Origin: a gamma proteobacterium L18 | Lineage (GTDB): Bacteria > Pseudomonadota > Gammaproteobacteria > Pseudomonadales > Pseudomonadaceae | DNA length: 44,400 bases | Assembly: GCA_000497835.1 (NCBI GenBank) | Contig: KI547165.1 | Location: forward strand, 280,227 to 324,626 | Reading direction: 5' to 3' | Shown: positions 34,223-41,212 of the stretch, in pieces | Position numbering within the stretch: position 1 is the first letter of the stretch | Layout: each line of letters begins with the position of its first letter | The notes under the pieces: model-generated | What the model saw: the letters and a program-made list of their open reading frames with translations, nothing else | Told to the model about the DNA's origin: nothing | The model's database searches: none | Translations under genes and position numbers: made by a program

Positions 34223-35265
34223 CTCCCGCCGCCCTGACCATGGTGCTCGACGATGACCTGCTGGCGCCCATTCCCGGCCCCCGGCCGTGCGGCGACAGCC
34301 TGCGCTACGACGCCGACTACGACCGTTTACGCGAACTGCGCCGCGCCGACGACGACAGCCTGCCCACCGGCGTGTGGCAGGCCACCCTCAAACAGGCTGA
34401 CTGGGGTGCCGTCGAGACCCTGGCCAGCCGCCTGCTGACCGAGCGCGCCAAGGACCTGATGGTCAGCGCCTGGCTGGGCGAAGCCTGGCTGCACCGCCAA
34501 GGCTTGCCGGGGCTGGAGGCGGCGCTGGCCTTGGTGTGCAGCCTGTGCGAACGCTACCCCCAGGACCTTCACCCACAGCCCGAGGAGGGCGACCAGTCCT
34601 GGCGTGTCACGCCGCTGGACTGGCTGGTGCGCCGTTATGCCGAAGTGCTGCTGGTGCAGGTGCCGCTGTACACCGACAGCGATGCCCCCAGCCTGCACGC
34701 CTGGCAACAGGTACAACAGCACCTGGTGCAGGCCAACGACACCAAGGCCGCCAAGGCCCGCGCCGAAGAGGCGGCGATGCAGTGCAAAAAGCTGCTGGAG
34801 CGTGTGCGCCAGCTGCCGCCTGCCACCTGGCGCGACAGCCTGCAGCACCTGGAACGCAGTCAGCGATGGCTGCTGCGCCTGGAGCAGTGGAGCGACACCT
34901 GGCTGGGCATCCTGGCACCCACCGTGGCGCCCCTGCGCGAGATCATCAAGGCCTACATGGCCGTGCTCAAGGAGTTCGTTGCCATGCACCCATCTGCCGT
35001 GATCGAGCCTGAGGTGATTGAAGATACCGTGATTGTCGTACCGTCGAGCGTGCCAACGGGTGTGCCGGTCAACCGCGAAGATGCCTACCGACAGCTCACC
35101 GTGATCGCCGATTACCTGGCGCGCACAGAGCCCCACAGCCCGGTGCCTTACCTGATCAAGCGGGCAGTGGAGTGGGGAAACAAACCGCTCAATGAGTTGC
35201 TGTCCGAACTCATCAGCGCTGACGCCGAGGCGAGGCGAGTGTGGACCCTGATGGGCGTGCTGTAG
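34219..35265 (+). CDS. tssA: T6SS cap/assembly protein TssA
   Basis: The 348-residue product starts at ATG 34219, overlapping the tssM stop. An ImpA N-terminal domain (about residues 10-130) is recognisable by PIPGPRPCGDSLRYDADYDRL, DWGAVETLASRLLTERAKDL and LCERYPQDLHPQPEEGD. The C-terminal end (about 285-348) resembles the short TssA C-domain with NREDAYRQLTVIADYLARTEPHSPVPYLIKRAVEW. TssA primes baseplate assembly and caps the growing sheath. The stop TAG lies within TGTAGCAG, the first bases of the repeat block that follows. Confidence 0.93.
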   Translation: MTPAALTMVLDDDLLAPIPGPRPCGDSLRYDADYDRLRELRRADDDSLPTGVWQATLKQADWGAVETLASRLLTERAKDLMVSAWLGEAWLHRQGLPGLEAALALVCSLCERYPQDLHPQPEEGDQSWRVTPLDWLVRRYAEVLLVQVPLYTDSDAPSLHAWQQVQQHLVQANDTKAAKARAEEAAMQCKKLLERVRQLPPATWRDSLQHLERSQRWLLRLEQWSDTWLGILAPTVAPLREIIKAYMAVLKEFVAMHPSAVIEPEVIEDTVIVVPSSVPTGVPVNREDAYRQLTVIADYLARTEPHSPVPYLIKRAVEWGNKPLNELLSELISADAEARRVWTLMGVL

Positions 35266-35267
35266 CA

Positions 35268-35790
35268 GTCCTGTGGGCGATTCTAATTCAGTCACCCGAG
35301 TCACCTTGAACTGAGCCTGATCCTTGTGGGACCGGGCGCAAGCTCGGGAAACAGGCAACGCGGATGACCCCACGGGCCTCTTCCCGAGCTTCGCCCGGTC
35401 CCACAGTGATGTGGCAAACACCGATGTGAGCCGCACCACTGTGGGAGCAACCGGGGTCGCGCTCGACCTTGGTCGCGATGCAGGCACCGCTACTTGTCCT
35501 GACACCGCCCCGTTCCCACGTGAAGACAGTTGCTGCTACAGCGGCGGGGTGCACACTGTGGGACCGGGCGAAGCTCGGGAAGGGTCCTGTCAGCTCATAC
35601 GCGTTGCCTGCTTCCCGAGCTTACGCCCGGTCCCACAGCAAGCAGACTCAGCTCTAGTGACTCGCCTGACTTGAAGTTTCGGCCAAACCATGGAACCTCC
35701 CCAGTATGCACCTCAACAAGACGGTTGCTGCTACGGGTTGTCGGTAGCGTCGCCTGCATCACGGCCAAGGCCGGCTCCTGCCACAGATCG
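35268..35790. repeat. REP-like repeat block after the T6SS
   Basis: This 520-bp gap has no credible gene. It holds two inverted pairs of the GTGGGACCGGGCGAAGCTCGGGA type, at about 35325-35350 with 35390-35405 and about 35557-35582 with 35611-35638; each pair has a one-base insertion in one arm (GGGCGCAAGC, GAGCTTACGCCC). It also has copies of ACAGTTGCTGCTACAG and a single arm CATCACGGCCAAGGCCGGCTCCTG at about 35758-35781 that runs up to the dioxygenase stop codon. Confidence 0.75.
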
Positions 35791-36720
35791 CTACTCCGGC
35801 TTGCCCCCCGGCATCCATTTCTCGGTGTGCCGGAACAGGAAGTACTGCGACGTATCAGCGCTCGACAGCTCGCTGCGCGCCTGCCAGGTGTCATCGTGCA
35901 GGTCCATGTCGGCGTCGTATTCCACATGGCACCCCATCGGGCTGTTGAAGTACCAGAACCAGTTGGAGCCCAACTGGTGACGCCCCGGCCCCCAGAAGGA
36001 CTGGTAACCCTTTTCCACGAACCGGCTGCCCGCGACCATGACCTCGGTCGGGCCGGCCATGTGGAAGGTGAAGTGCTCGATGCCTTTCATGAACCCAGGG
36101 GTCTGAATGAAGAACAGCGTGTGATGGTCCTGGGTGCCGGCCGGGCGCAGGAAAGGGCCGGTACCGATGAAGCGGTCGGTGCACACGAATCCCAGGCGGG
36201 CATAGAAGGCTTCGGCCTTGTCTGCGTCAGGCACAAAGCACACCACGTGGGACAAGCTGCGCGGCCGCGCCGGCATGTCGTTGCTGGCGCCCAGGCTGTT
36301 GATTGCACGCAGGGTGGCGGAGCCGGGGGCGTTGCTGACCTCGCCGGCCAGGCTCAGCTCGCGGCGTTGGGTGATGCGAAACCCCAGGGCAAAGCCCATG
36401 TCGTCGACGGCGCGCAGTACGCCATCCTCGCCAAGGCTGACGTGACGGTCTTTGCTCAATTCGGTGTCGATGGCGTGCAGGGCGGCTTCGTCCGCCACGC
36501 CATATACGGTTTCACGCAAGGTGGTGCCGGTCTCCAGCGGGGCAGGCAAGCGCGCGTCGCCGCGGTGGCGAATCACGATGCCCGTGCCATCCAGCGCCTC
36601 CAGGTAGCCACCCGTGGCATCGACGTCCACCGGGGTCAGGCCGTAATCGATCAGATACTGGACGCACGCGGTCACGTCGTCCACGCCAAATACCAGGTAA
36701 TCCGGGCCAATAATGTTCAT
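35791..36720 (-). CDS. Type I extradiol ring-cleavage dioxygenase (VOC family)
   Basis: The 309-residue protein has two vicinal-oxygen-chelate halves. In the second half the metal ligands expected for type I extradiol dioxygenases are in place: His158 (SLSHVVCF), His216 (GIEHFTFHM) and Glu267 (CHVEYDAD). The second-sphere residues also fit the BphC pattern: His199/200, His248 (GRHQLG) and Tyr257. It should cleave a catechol-type ring next to the two hydroxyls using Fe(II) and O2. I start at ATG 36720, with GGAG 9 nt upstream, 22 bp after the hydrolase stop; the frame to 36759 is unsupported. With the hydrolase before it, the pair forms a meta-cleavage module. The substrate is unknown. Confidence 0.86.
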   Translation of the reverse strand: MNIIGPDYLVFGVDDVTACVQYLIDYGLTPVDVDATGGYLEALDGTGIVIRHRGDARLPAPLETGTTLRETVYGVADEAALHAIDTELSKDRHVSLGEDGVLRAVDDMGFALGFRITQRRELSLAGEVSNAPGSATLRAINSLGASNDMPARPRSLSHVVCFVPDADKAEAFYARLGFVCTDRFIGTGPFLRPAGTQDHHTLFFIQTPGFMKGIEHFTFHMAGPTEVMVAGSRFVEKGYQSFWGPGRHQLGSNWFWYFNSPMGCHVEYDADMDLHDDTWQARSELSSADTSQYFLFRHTEKWMPGGKPE

Positions 36721-36742
36721 GAGCAGGTTCTCCAATGCGCAG

Positions 36743-37900
36743 TCAGGCCGTATGGCCACCCAGGGTTTCGCTGATCCAGTCGGCGATGTAGTGACCGGCG
36801 TTGATGCTGTTGTCGAAGCTGGAGTGCTGCACGCCGCCTTCGCGCTCGGTGAAGATCTTCAGCTCGCGTTTCGGGCTGTTGACCAGCTGCTCATAGGTGC
36901 GCTCGGCCCATTTGAGCGGAATCTGGCTGTCCTTCTCGCCGTGGGTGACCAGGAACGGCACCTTGATGCGATCGAGGATGCCGTCCAGGTGGACGTTTTC
37001 GGCGATGGTGAGGAACTCGTCCATGTCCTTGGCGCCCCATACCCAGCGCACGTGCGCCCAATAGTGCGGCACCGGCAGGTTGCCCTCATTGGCCAGGCGG
37101 CGCTTTTGCACCTCGCGCCAATCGTGGTTGGCACCCCACACCACGCCGCAGGCGAAGCGCGGTTCGAAGGCCACGGCGCGCGGGCAGTAGTAGCCGCCCA
37201 GTGAAACACCCTCAAGGCCGATGCGTTTGGGGTCCACCTCGGGGCGGGTTTCCAGCCAGTCGACCACGCGGCTGGCCCAGTGTTCGCTGTCGTAGCGGGC
37301 GTGAAGGCCTTGCAGGCGCAACGCTTCACCGGTTCCTGGCTGGTCGATGACCAGTGAGGAAATGCCGCGTTTGGCCAGCCACGCCGGCAGGCCCACGCGG
37401 TATTTCATCTCTTTGGTGGAGTCCAGGCCGTTGACCTGCACCAGCAGCGGGGCCGGGCCGGTGACGCCTTCGGCACGGGTGTACAGGCCGGCCAGGTGAG
37501 TGCCCTCGTACGGTATCTCCACGCGCTCGCAGTTTTCCGCAGACAGGGTGAAGCCGCGCTCGAAGGTTTCCAGAAAACGCTGGTACAGCGCCTCGCGGGC
37601 AGGTGCGCCGTGGGCCTGTAAGCGTTCGCAGGTGATGTAGTAGGTGGCCGCGCGGTTGTATTTTTCACCGGCCGACAGCAGGCGGCCACGGGCCTCATCC
37701 TCGGCCGCCAGGGTGCACAGCTTGTCGGCCATTCTGGCCCAGGTTTCACGGAAGGCCTGGGTGCCGGCGGCGTCGGGCTGTTTGGCGCTTTCCTGCAGCG
37801 GCGCGCACATCGCTTCGATCTCGCCGATGCGGGCGCCCATCTCGATGGCCAGGTCGACCGACAGGTTCCAGACGTAGTTGGTGGGGAAGTAACGGAACAT
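36743..37900 (-). CDS. Alpha/beta hydrolase with helical N-terminal domain, probable C-C bond hydrolase
   Basis: The 385-residue product (ATG 37900, AAGGA about 10 nt upstream) has a helical N-terminal part (about 1-120) and then an alpha/beta hydrolase core. The nucleophile elbow is G-V-S-L-G-G with Ser233, the acid is probably Asp324 (THGEKDSQIP), and the base His359 (VQHSSFDN). This layout resembles the 2,6-dihydroxypseudooxynicotine hydrolase group, which splits C-C bonds of acyl-pyridines; other relatives are esterase-like. Co-transcription with an extradiol dioxygenase makes hydrolysis of a ring-fission product or of an acyl side chain the likely task. The open frame back to 38284 overlaps the LysR gene and is not used. 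Confidence 0.83.
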   Translation of the reverse strand: MFRYFPTNYVWNLSVDLAIEMGARIGEIEAMCAPLQESAKQPDAAGTQAFRETWARMADKLCTLAAEDEARGRLLSAGEKYNRAATYYITCERLQAHGAPAREALYQRFLETFERGFTLSAENCERVEIPYEGTHLAGLYTRAEGVTGPAPLLVQVNGLDSTKEMKYRVGLPAWLAKRGISSLVIDQPGTGEALRLQGLHARYDSEHWASRVVDWLETRPEVDPKRIGLEGVSLGGYYCPRAVAFEPRFACGVVWGANHDWREVQKRRLANEGNLPVPHYWAHVRWVWGAKDMDEFLTIAENVHLDGILDRIKVPFLVTHGEKDSQIPLKWAERTYEQLVNSPKRELKIFTEREGGVQHSSFDNSINAGHYIADWISETLGGHTA

Positions 37901-38000
37901 ATTGTTATTGTCCTTTTCTCGATTCCAGAGTCGGGCGGCCCCGGGCGCTGGATCAGCGCGGCGGGGCGGCGCCTGCGGTGGAAAGCTCGCACGACTGATG

Positions 38001-38029
38001 GGCATCCACAAATGGCGTGTTCGGATGCC
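38001..38029. promoter_or_regulatory. Inverted repeat upstream of the hydrolase operon
   Basis: GGCATCC (38001-38007) and GGATGCC (38023-38029) are perfect inverse copies 15 bp apart, in the 184-bp gap between the LysR stop and the hydrolase start. The position, about 100 bp before the hydrolase ATG, suits an operator. The sequence differs from the GTAT-N11-ATAC element in front of the other two operons. Confidence 0.35.
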
Positions 38030-38084
38030 AGCCATCACGTTTCGCAATAGGTCGCGCGGCGTGCCGCACGAGAAAACGCAGGGA

Positions 38085-39008
38085 TCAGGACAACACGGGG
38101 GGCTCGATACTCTGCACGGCGTCCAGCAGTTTGCTGCGCAACCAGGCCAGCATGGCGTCACTGTCCAGGCTGCGGTGCCAGCCCATGTACTCGCGCATGA
38201 CCGGTAGTTGCACCGGCGGCGGCAGCAGGCGCAGGGGCAGCAATTTGGCATACAGCGATGCCAGCCGGCTGTGCATGGTCGCAACGCGGTTGGAACCGAT
38301 CAGCAGGTGCGGCAGGGTGTTGAAGTCGTGGGTGGTGATCTCCAGGCGGCGTTTGCAGCCGTACTGGTTCATGAACCACTCTTCCACGGCCGGTGTGCGA
38401 CTGCGGCCAAAGGCGGCGGCCACGTGGCCCAGTTCCAGGTAGTTCTCCAGCGTGAAGGGATCGCGGACCAGGGTATTGCCTTCCCACACCACGCACACGT
38501 GCTGCTCTTCGAACAGCAGCTGCGAGGGATGGTCGGCGACGATGTGTTGCTCGGGCGCGATCATCAGGTCGATCTCGCCGCGCGTGAGCATCTCGCGCGC
38601 CGACTCGCTGGGGCTCACCAATTCGAACGTGACGTTGGGTGCCTCGGCGTTGACCCGGCGGATCACCTCGGCAAACAGCACATTGATCAGGTAGTCGGAC
38701 GCCATGATGCGAAAGTGGCGCTTGCTCTGTGCCACGTCGAACACGGGCCGTGCGGCGATCGATGTCTGGATGCGCAGCAGCACTTCGCGCACCGGCGTCT
38801 GCAGGTCCTTGCCCAGCAGCGTGGGCGCCATGGTGCGGCCGACCTGCACCAACAGGTCATCTTCGAAATAGGTACGCAGGCGTCGCAGGATGCCGCTCAG
38901 CGCCGACTGGGTCATGTGCAGGCGCACGGCGGCGCGGGTGATGTTCTGCTCTTCGAGCAGCACGTCCAGGGCGACCAGCAGGTTGAGGTCCAGGTGGTTG
39001 AAACGCAT
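38085..39008 (-). CDS. LysR-family transcriptional regulator
   Basis: The 307-residue protein begins with MRFNHLDLNLLVALDVLLEE, the opening of the NodD/NahR-like branch, followed by a winged helix (NITRAAVRLHMTQSALSGILRRLR). Residues about 90-300 form the effector-binding domain (FRIMASDYL, EIDLMIAPEQ). Members of this branch usually respond to aromatic inducers. The gene is divergent from the FAD monooxygenase gene with a 118-bp gap that contains a clear LysR-type box, and it lies directly upstream of the hydrolase/dioxygenase operon on the same strand. It is therefore the natural regulator of the whole locus. The SD is weak. Confidence 0.9.
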   Translation of the reverse strand: MRFNHLDLNLLVALDVLLEEQNITRAAVRLHMTQSALSGILRRLRTYFEDDLLVQVGRTMAPTLLGKDLQTPVREVLLRIQTSIAARPVFDVAQSKRHFRIMASDYLINVLFAEVIRRVNAEAPNVTFELVSPSESAREMLTRGEIDLMIAPEQHIVADHPSQLLFEEQHVCVVWEGNTLVRDPFTLENYLELGHVAAAFGRSRTPAVEEWFMNQYGCKRRLEITTHDFNTLPHLLIGSNRVATMHSRLASLYAKLLPLRLLPPPVQLPVMREYMGWHRSLDSDAMLAWLRSKLLDAVQSIEPPVLS

Positions 39009-39025
39009 GGGGGCAGGCTCATGTT

Positions 39026-39070
39026 GTATTTATTTTCAAAATACTTTCCATGCCGATACACCATTAGTCA
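39026..39070. promoter_or_regulatory. LysR-type operator in front of the FAD monooxygenase gene
   Basis: GTATTT (39026-39031) and AAATAC (39039-39044) are perfect inverse copies 7 bp apart and contain the T-N11-A core typical of LysR sites. After exactly 18 bp comes ATTAGTCA (39063-39070), which overlaps a possible -35 box (TTAGTC, with TATCTT 18 bp further on). The same two-part element occurs at 40934-40978 with the same spacing. Confidence 0.7.
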
Positions 39071-39126
39071 ACGCCTTGTTTCGTCCCTATCTTCGCCGCA
39101 GGTACAACAAAAACAAGGTAGCCCGA

Positions 39127-40251
39127 ATGAGCGAAGTCAATAAAATCCTGGTGGTGGGTGGCGGCATCGGTGGCCTGTGTGCGGCCATTGCCCTGCGCCG
39201 TCAGGGCATTGCAGTGGATCTGGTGGAGATCAAATCCGACTGGACGGTGTACGGGGTGGGCATCATCCAGCAGAGCAACGTGGTGCGGGAAATGGCGCGC
39301 CTGGGCGTGCTGGACCGCTACCTGGATGCCGCCTACAGCTTCGAGGACGTGGGTATCTACGACCTGCAGGGCACGCCCCTGGCGCGCATCCCCGGCCAGC
39401 GCCTGGCCGGTGAGCAATACCCGGCCAATGTCGGCATTTCCCGCCTGGCGTTGCACAAGGTATTGAGCGAGGCGGCCCTCGAACTGGGCGCCACCGTGCG
39501 CCTGGGCCTGAGTGTAGACGCCTTCGAGCAGGACGCTGAAGGCGTGCAGGTGAGCTTCACCGACGGTACCCAAGGGCGTTACGAACTGGTGGTGGGCGCC
39601 GATGGAGTCTACTCGAAGGTGCGTGGCCTGCTGTTCGGTGAACAGTACACGCCGCGCTTCACGGGCCAGGCGGTGTGGCGCTACAACTTCAAGCGTGACC
39701 CGTCCATCGACCACCTGGCCAGCTTCATGGGCGCAGACGGTAACGCAGGGCTGGTGCCGCTTTCGAATGAGCTGATGTACATGTTTTCCACCTCCCATGA
39801 GCCGCACAACCCTTGGTACCAGACCGAGCAACTGGCCGGCTTGATGCGCGAGCGTATCGGCCGCATTGGTGGCCTGATTGGCGAGCTGCGCGAGCAGATC
39901 ACCGACAATGCCCAAGTGGTGTACAAACCCATGGAAGTGGTGTTTGTCGACGAGCCGTGGTTCAAAGGCCGGGTGTTGTTGATCGGCGATGCAGCGCATG
40001 CCACTACCCCGCACCTTGGGCAGGGTGCGGGCATGGCCATCGAGGATGCGCTGGTGCTGAGCCTGGAGTTGGTCGGGCAGGGCAGCATGGAGGAAAAACT
40101 GCAGCGCTTCATGGCGCGACGCTTCGAGCGCTGCAAATTCATCAGCGAAAAATCGATCCTGGCCGGCGAGCGGGAAATGGCCCAGGACCCGACGTTCGAT
40201 CGCATCGGCCTGACCAAGCAGATGCTCAAGCTCACCGCCGAGCCGATCTGA
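39127..40251 (+). CDS. Class A FAD-dependent aromatic monooxygenase
   Basis: The 374-residue protein has the three fingerprints of single-component aromatic hydroxylases: GGGIGGLCAAIALRRQGI (from residue 11) with the acidic VDLVEI end of the ADP-binding fold, the DG motif VVGADGVYSKVR at about residue 160, and GDAAHATTPHLGQGAGMAIED at about residue 290. It resembles salicylate-, 3-hydroxybenzoate- and 6-hydroxynicotinate-type monooxygenases, which hydroxylate or oxidatively decarboxylate a phenol or pyridinol with NAD(P)H and O2. It is probably the ring-activating step before the extradiol dioxygenase encoded across the LysR gene. The ATG at 39127 starts 118 bp after the LysR start; the longer frame overlaps LysR. 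Confidence 0.88.
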   Translation: MSEVNKILVVGGGIGGLCAAIALRRQGIAVDLVEIKSDWTVYGVGIIQQSNVVREMARLGVLDRYLDAAYSFEDVGIYDLQGTPLARIPGQRLAGEQYPANVGISRLALHKVLSEAALELGATVRLGLSVDAFEQDAEGVQVSFTDGTQGRYELVVGADGVYSKVRGLLFGEQYTPRFTGQAVWRYNFKRDPSIDHLASFMGADGNAGLVPLSNELMYMFSTSHEPHNPWYQTEQLAGLMRERIGRIGGLIGELREQITDNAQVVYKPMEVVFVDEPWFKGRVLLIGDAAHATTPHLGQGAGMAIEDALVLSLELVGQGSMEEKLQRFMARRFERCKFISEKSILAGEREMAQDPTFDRIGLTKQMLKLTAEPI

Positions 40252-40255
40252 CGCG

Positions 40256-40642
40256 GTGCAGGGTGTCTATTTATGCCCGGCCCGGACGGTGGGCGAGGGC
40301 AGTGCCCGCGGGTTTGACCCGTTCGGCCAGGGTCGCGACACCGTGTTGCTGGTGCGCTGGCAGGGCCAGTTGCAGGCCTGGCGCAATCGCTGCCCGCACC
40401 TTGAGGTGCCCATGCACTACCGCAAGGACCGGTTCATGGCCGCTGATGGCCAGCGCATCGTCTGCTTCGCCCACGGCGCGCAGTTCCGGCCCGACAACGG
40501 CTTGTGCGTGCTGGGGCCTTGCCTGGGCCAGTCATTGCAGCCTCTGGCTGTGCATGTGGACGAGCAGGGGGATGTCTGGCTGCTGGATACCCCCGCTGTA
40601 GCCGAAACTGGCTTGCAACCGCGTTGCCTGTATCGCGACTAA
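40256..40642 (+). CDS. Small Rieske [2Fe-2S] protein with a repeat-derived C-terminus
   Basis: The 128-residue protein has a Rieske cluster site C-x-H (Cys46, His48 in RCPHLE) and C-x2-H (Cys70, His73 in VCFAHGAQF), 24 residues apart overall. It could pass electrons to an oxygenase, or it may be a Rieske-like partner of the FAD monooxygenase. Translation probably starts at GTG 40256, 5 bp after the monooxygenase stop and without a clear SD, so it is likely coupled. The last 15 codons, from Val at about 40597 on, are repeat sequence: GLQPRCLYRD and the TAA come from the REP-like unit found elsewhere as TTGAAACCGCGTTGC. The native C-terminus was probably different. Confidence 0.82.
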   Translation: MQGVYLCPARTVGEGSARGFDPFGQGRDTVLLVRWQGQLQAWRNRCPHLEVPMHYRKDRFMAADGQRIVCFAHGAQFRPDNGLCVLGPCLGQSLQPLAVHVDEQGDVWLLDTPAVAETGLQPRCLYRD

Positions 40643-40870
40643 AGTCGGCTCCTACGCCGTGCGTGTTTCGACGCGGCTTGGCGGCTGGCGAGGTAGGAGG
40701 CACATCCACGGGCCGATGTCGGAGCAAAGCTTGCTCGCGATGCAGGCGATGCGGTCTGGCTGGGCTTGAGGCTCAGCGCCCACCCTCCCTGTGGGACCGG
40801 GCGAAGCTCGGGAAACGGCCAACCCGCCTTCCGCGCCGAACCCTTCCCGAGCTTCGCCCGGTCCCACACA
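40597..40870. repeat. REP-like units overlapping the end of the Rieske gene
   Basis: A unit like those at 9506 and 9686 starts at 40597 inside the Rieske gene and runs through GCGACTAAAGTCGGCTCCTACGCC. A lone arm GGAGCAAAGCTTGCTCGCGATGC lies at about 40722-40744. A perfect 25-bp inverted pair (40790-40814 and 40844-40868) of the GTGGGACCGGGCGAAGCTCGGGAA type closes the block. It separates the Rieske gene from the DUF1302 operon. Confidence 0.78.
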
Positions 40871-40933
40871 TGGATCGTGTTGTAGCAGCACCCGCATGCA
40901 CGCATCACCGCCCGTGTAGTGGGCACGGGTCAA

Positions 40934-40978
40934 GTATCGCGGTTTGAAATACATCGCATCAGAAGAGTCGATTAGTCA
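40934..40978. promoter_or_regulatory. Second copy of the LysR-type bipartite element, before the DUF1302 operon
   Basis: GTAT (40934-40937), 11 bp, ATAC (40949-40952), then 18 bp and ATTAGTCA (40971-40978). Half-sites, total length (19 bp) and distance to ATTAGTCA are the same as at 39026-39070, though the spacer sequence differs. It is about 260 bp before the DUF1302 start, so a long leader is implied. No close -10 match was found at the same distance as in the first copy. Confidence 0.62.
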
Positions 40979-41065
40979 GACCGGCAAGTTCCAGACAAGC
41001 TCTACCCAACCGCTGCCCACGACGGCAGACAGGCTTACAACAATAAAAACAGTGTGAGGATTCCA

Positions 41066-41131
41066 ATGATCCCCAACCATGACCCGATGACCTGGCAACC
41101 GACCGTTCGCCCACCCGCGCCACCCCCCTGA
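41066..41131 (+). CDS. Possible 21-aa leader peptide
   Basis: Within the long leader of the DUF1302 operon an ATG (41066) with GAGGA 6 nt upstream opens a 21-codon frame that ends RPPAPPP and TGA. A consecutive-proline end is a known context for ribosome stalling. A small stem-loop (GCAGG-AAA-CCTGC, 41172-41184) lies between it and the next SD. Whether it is translated or regulatory is conjecture; it could also be the stump of a lost gene. Confidence 0.3.
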   Translation: MIPNHDPMTWQPTVRPPAPPP

Positions 41132-41212
41132 TCATTGCACAGCTTGCACGGCCATCCCCGGCCGCTGGCAGGCAGGAAACCTGCGGATAAAAACAATAAA
41201 GAGGGTTCTTCG

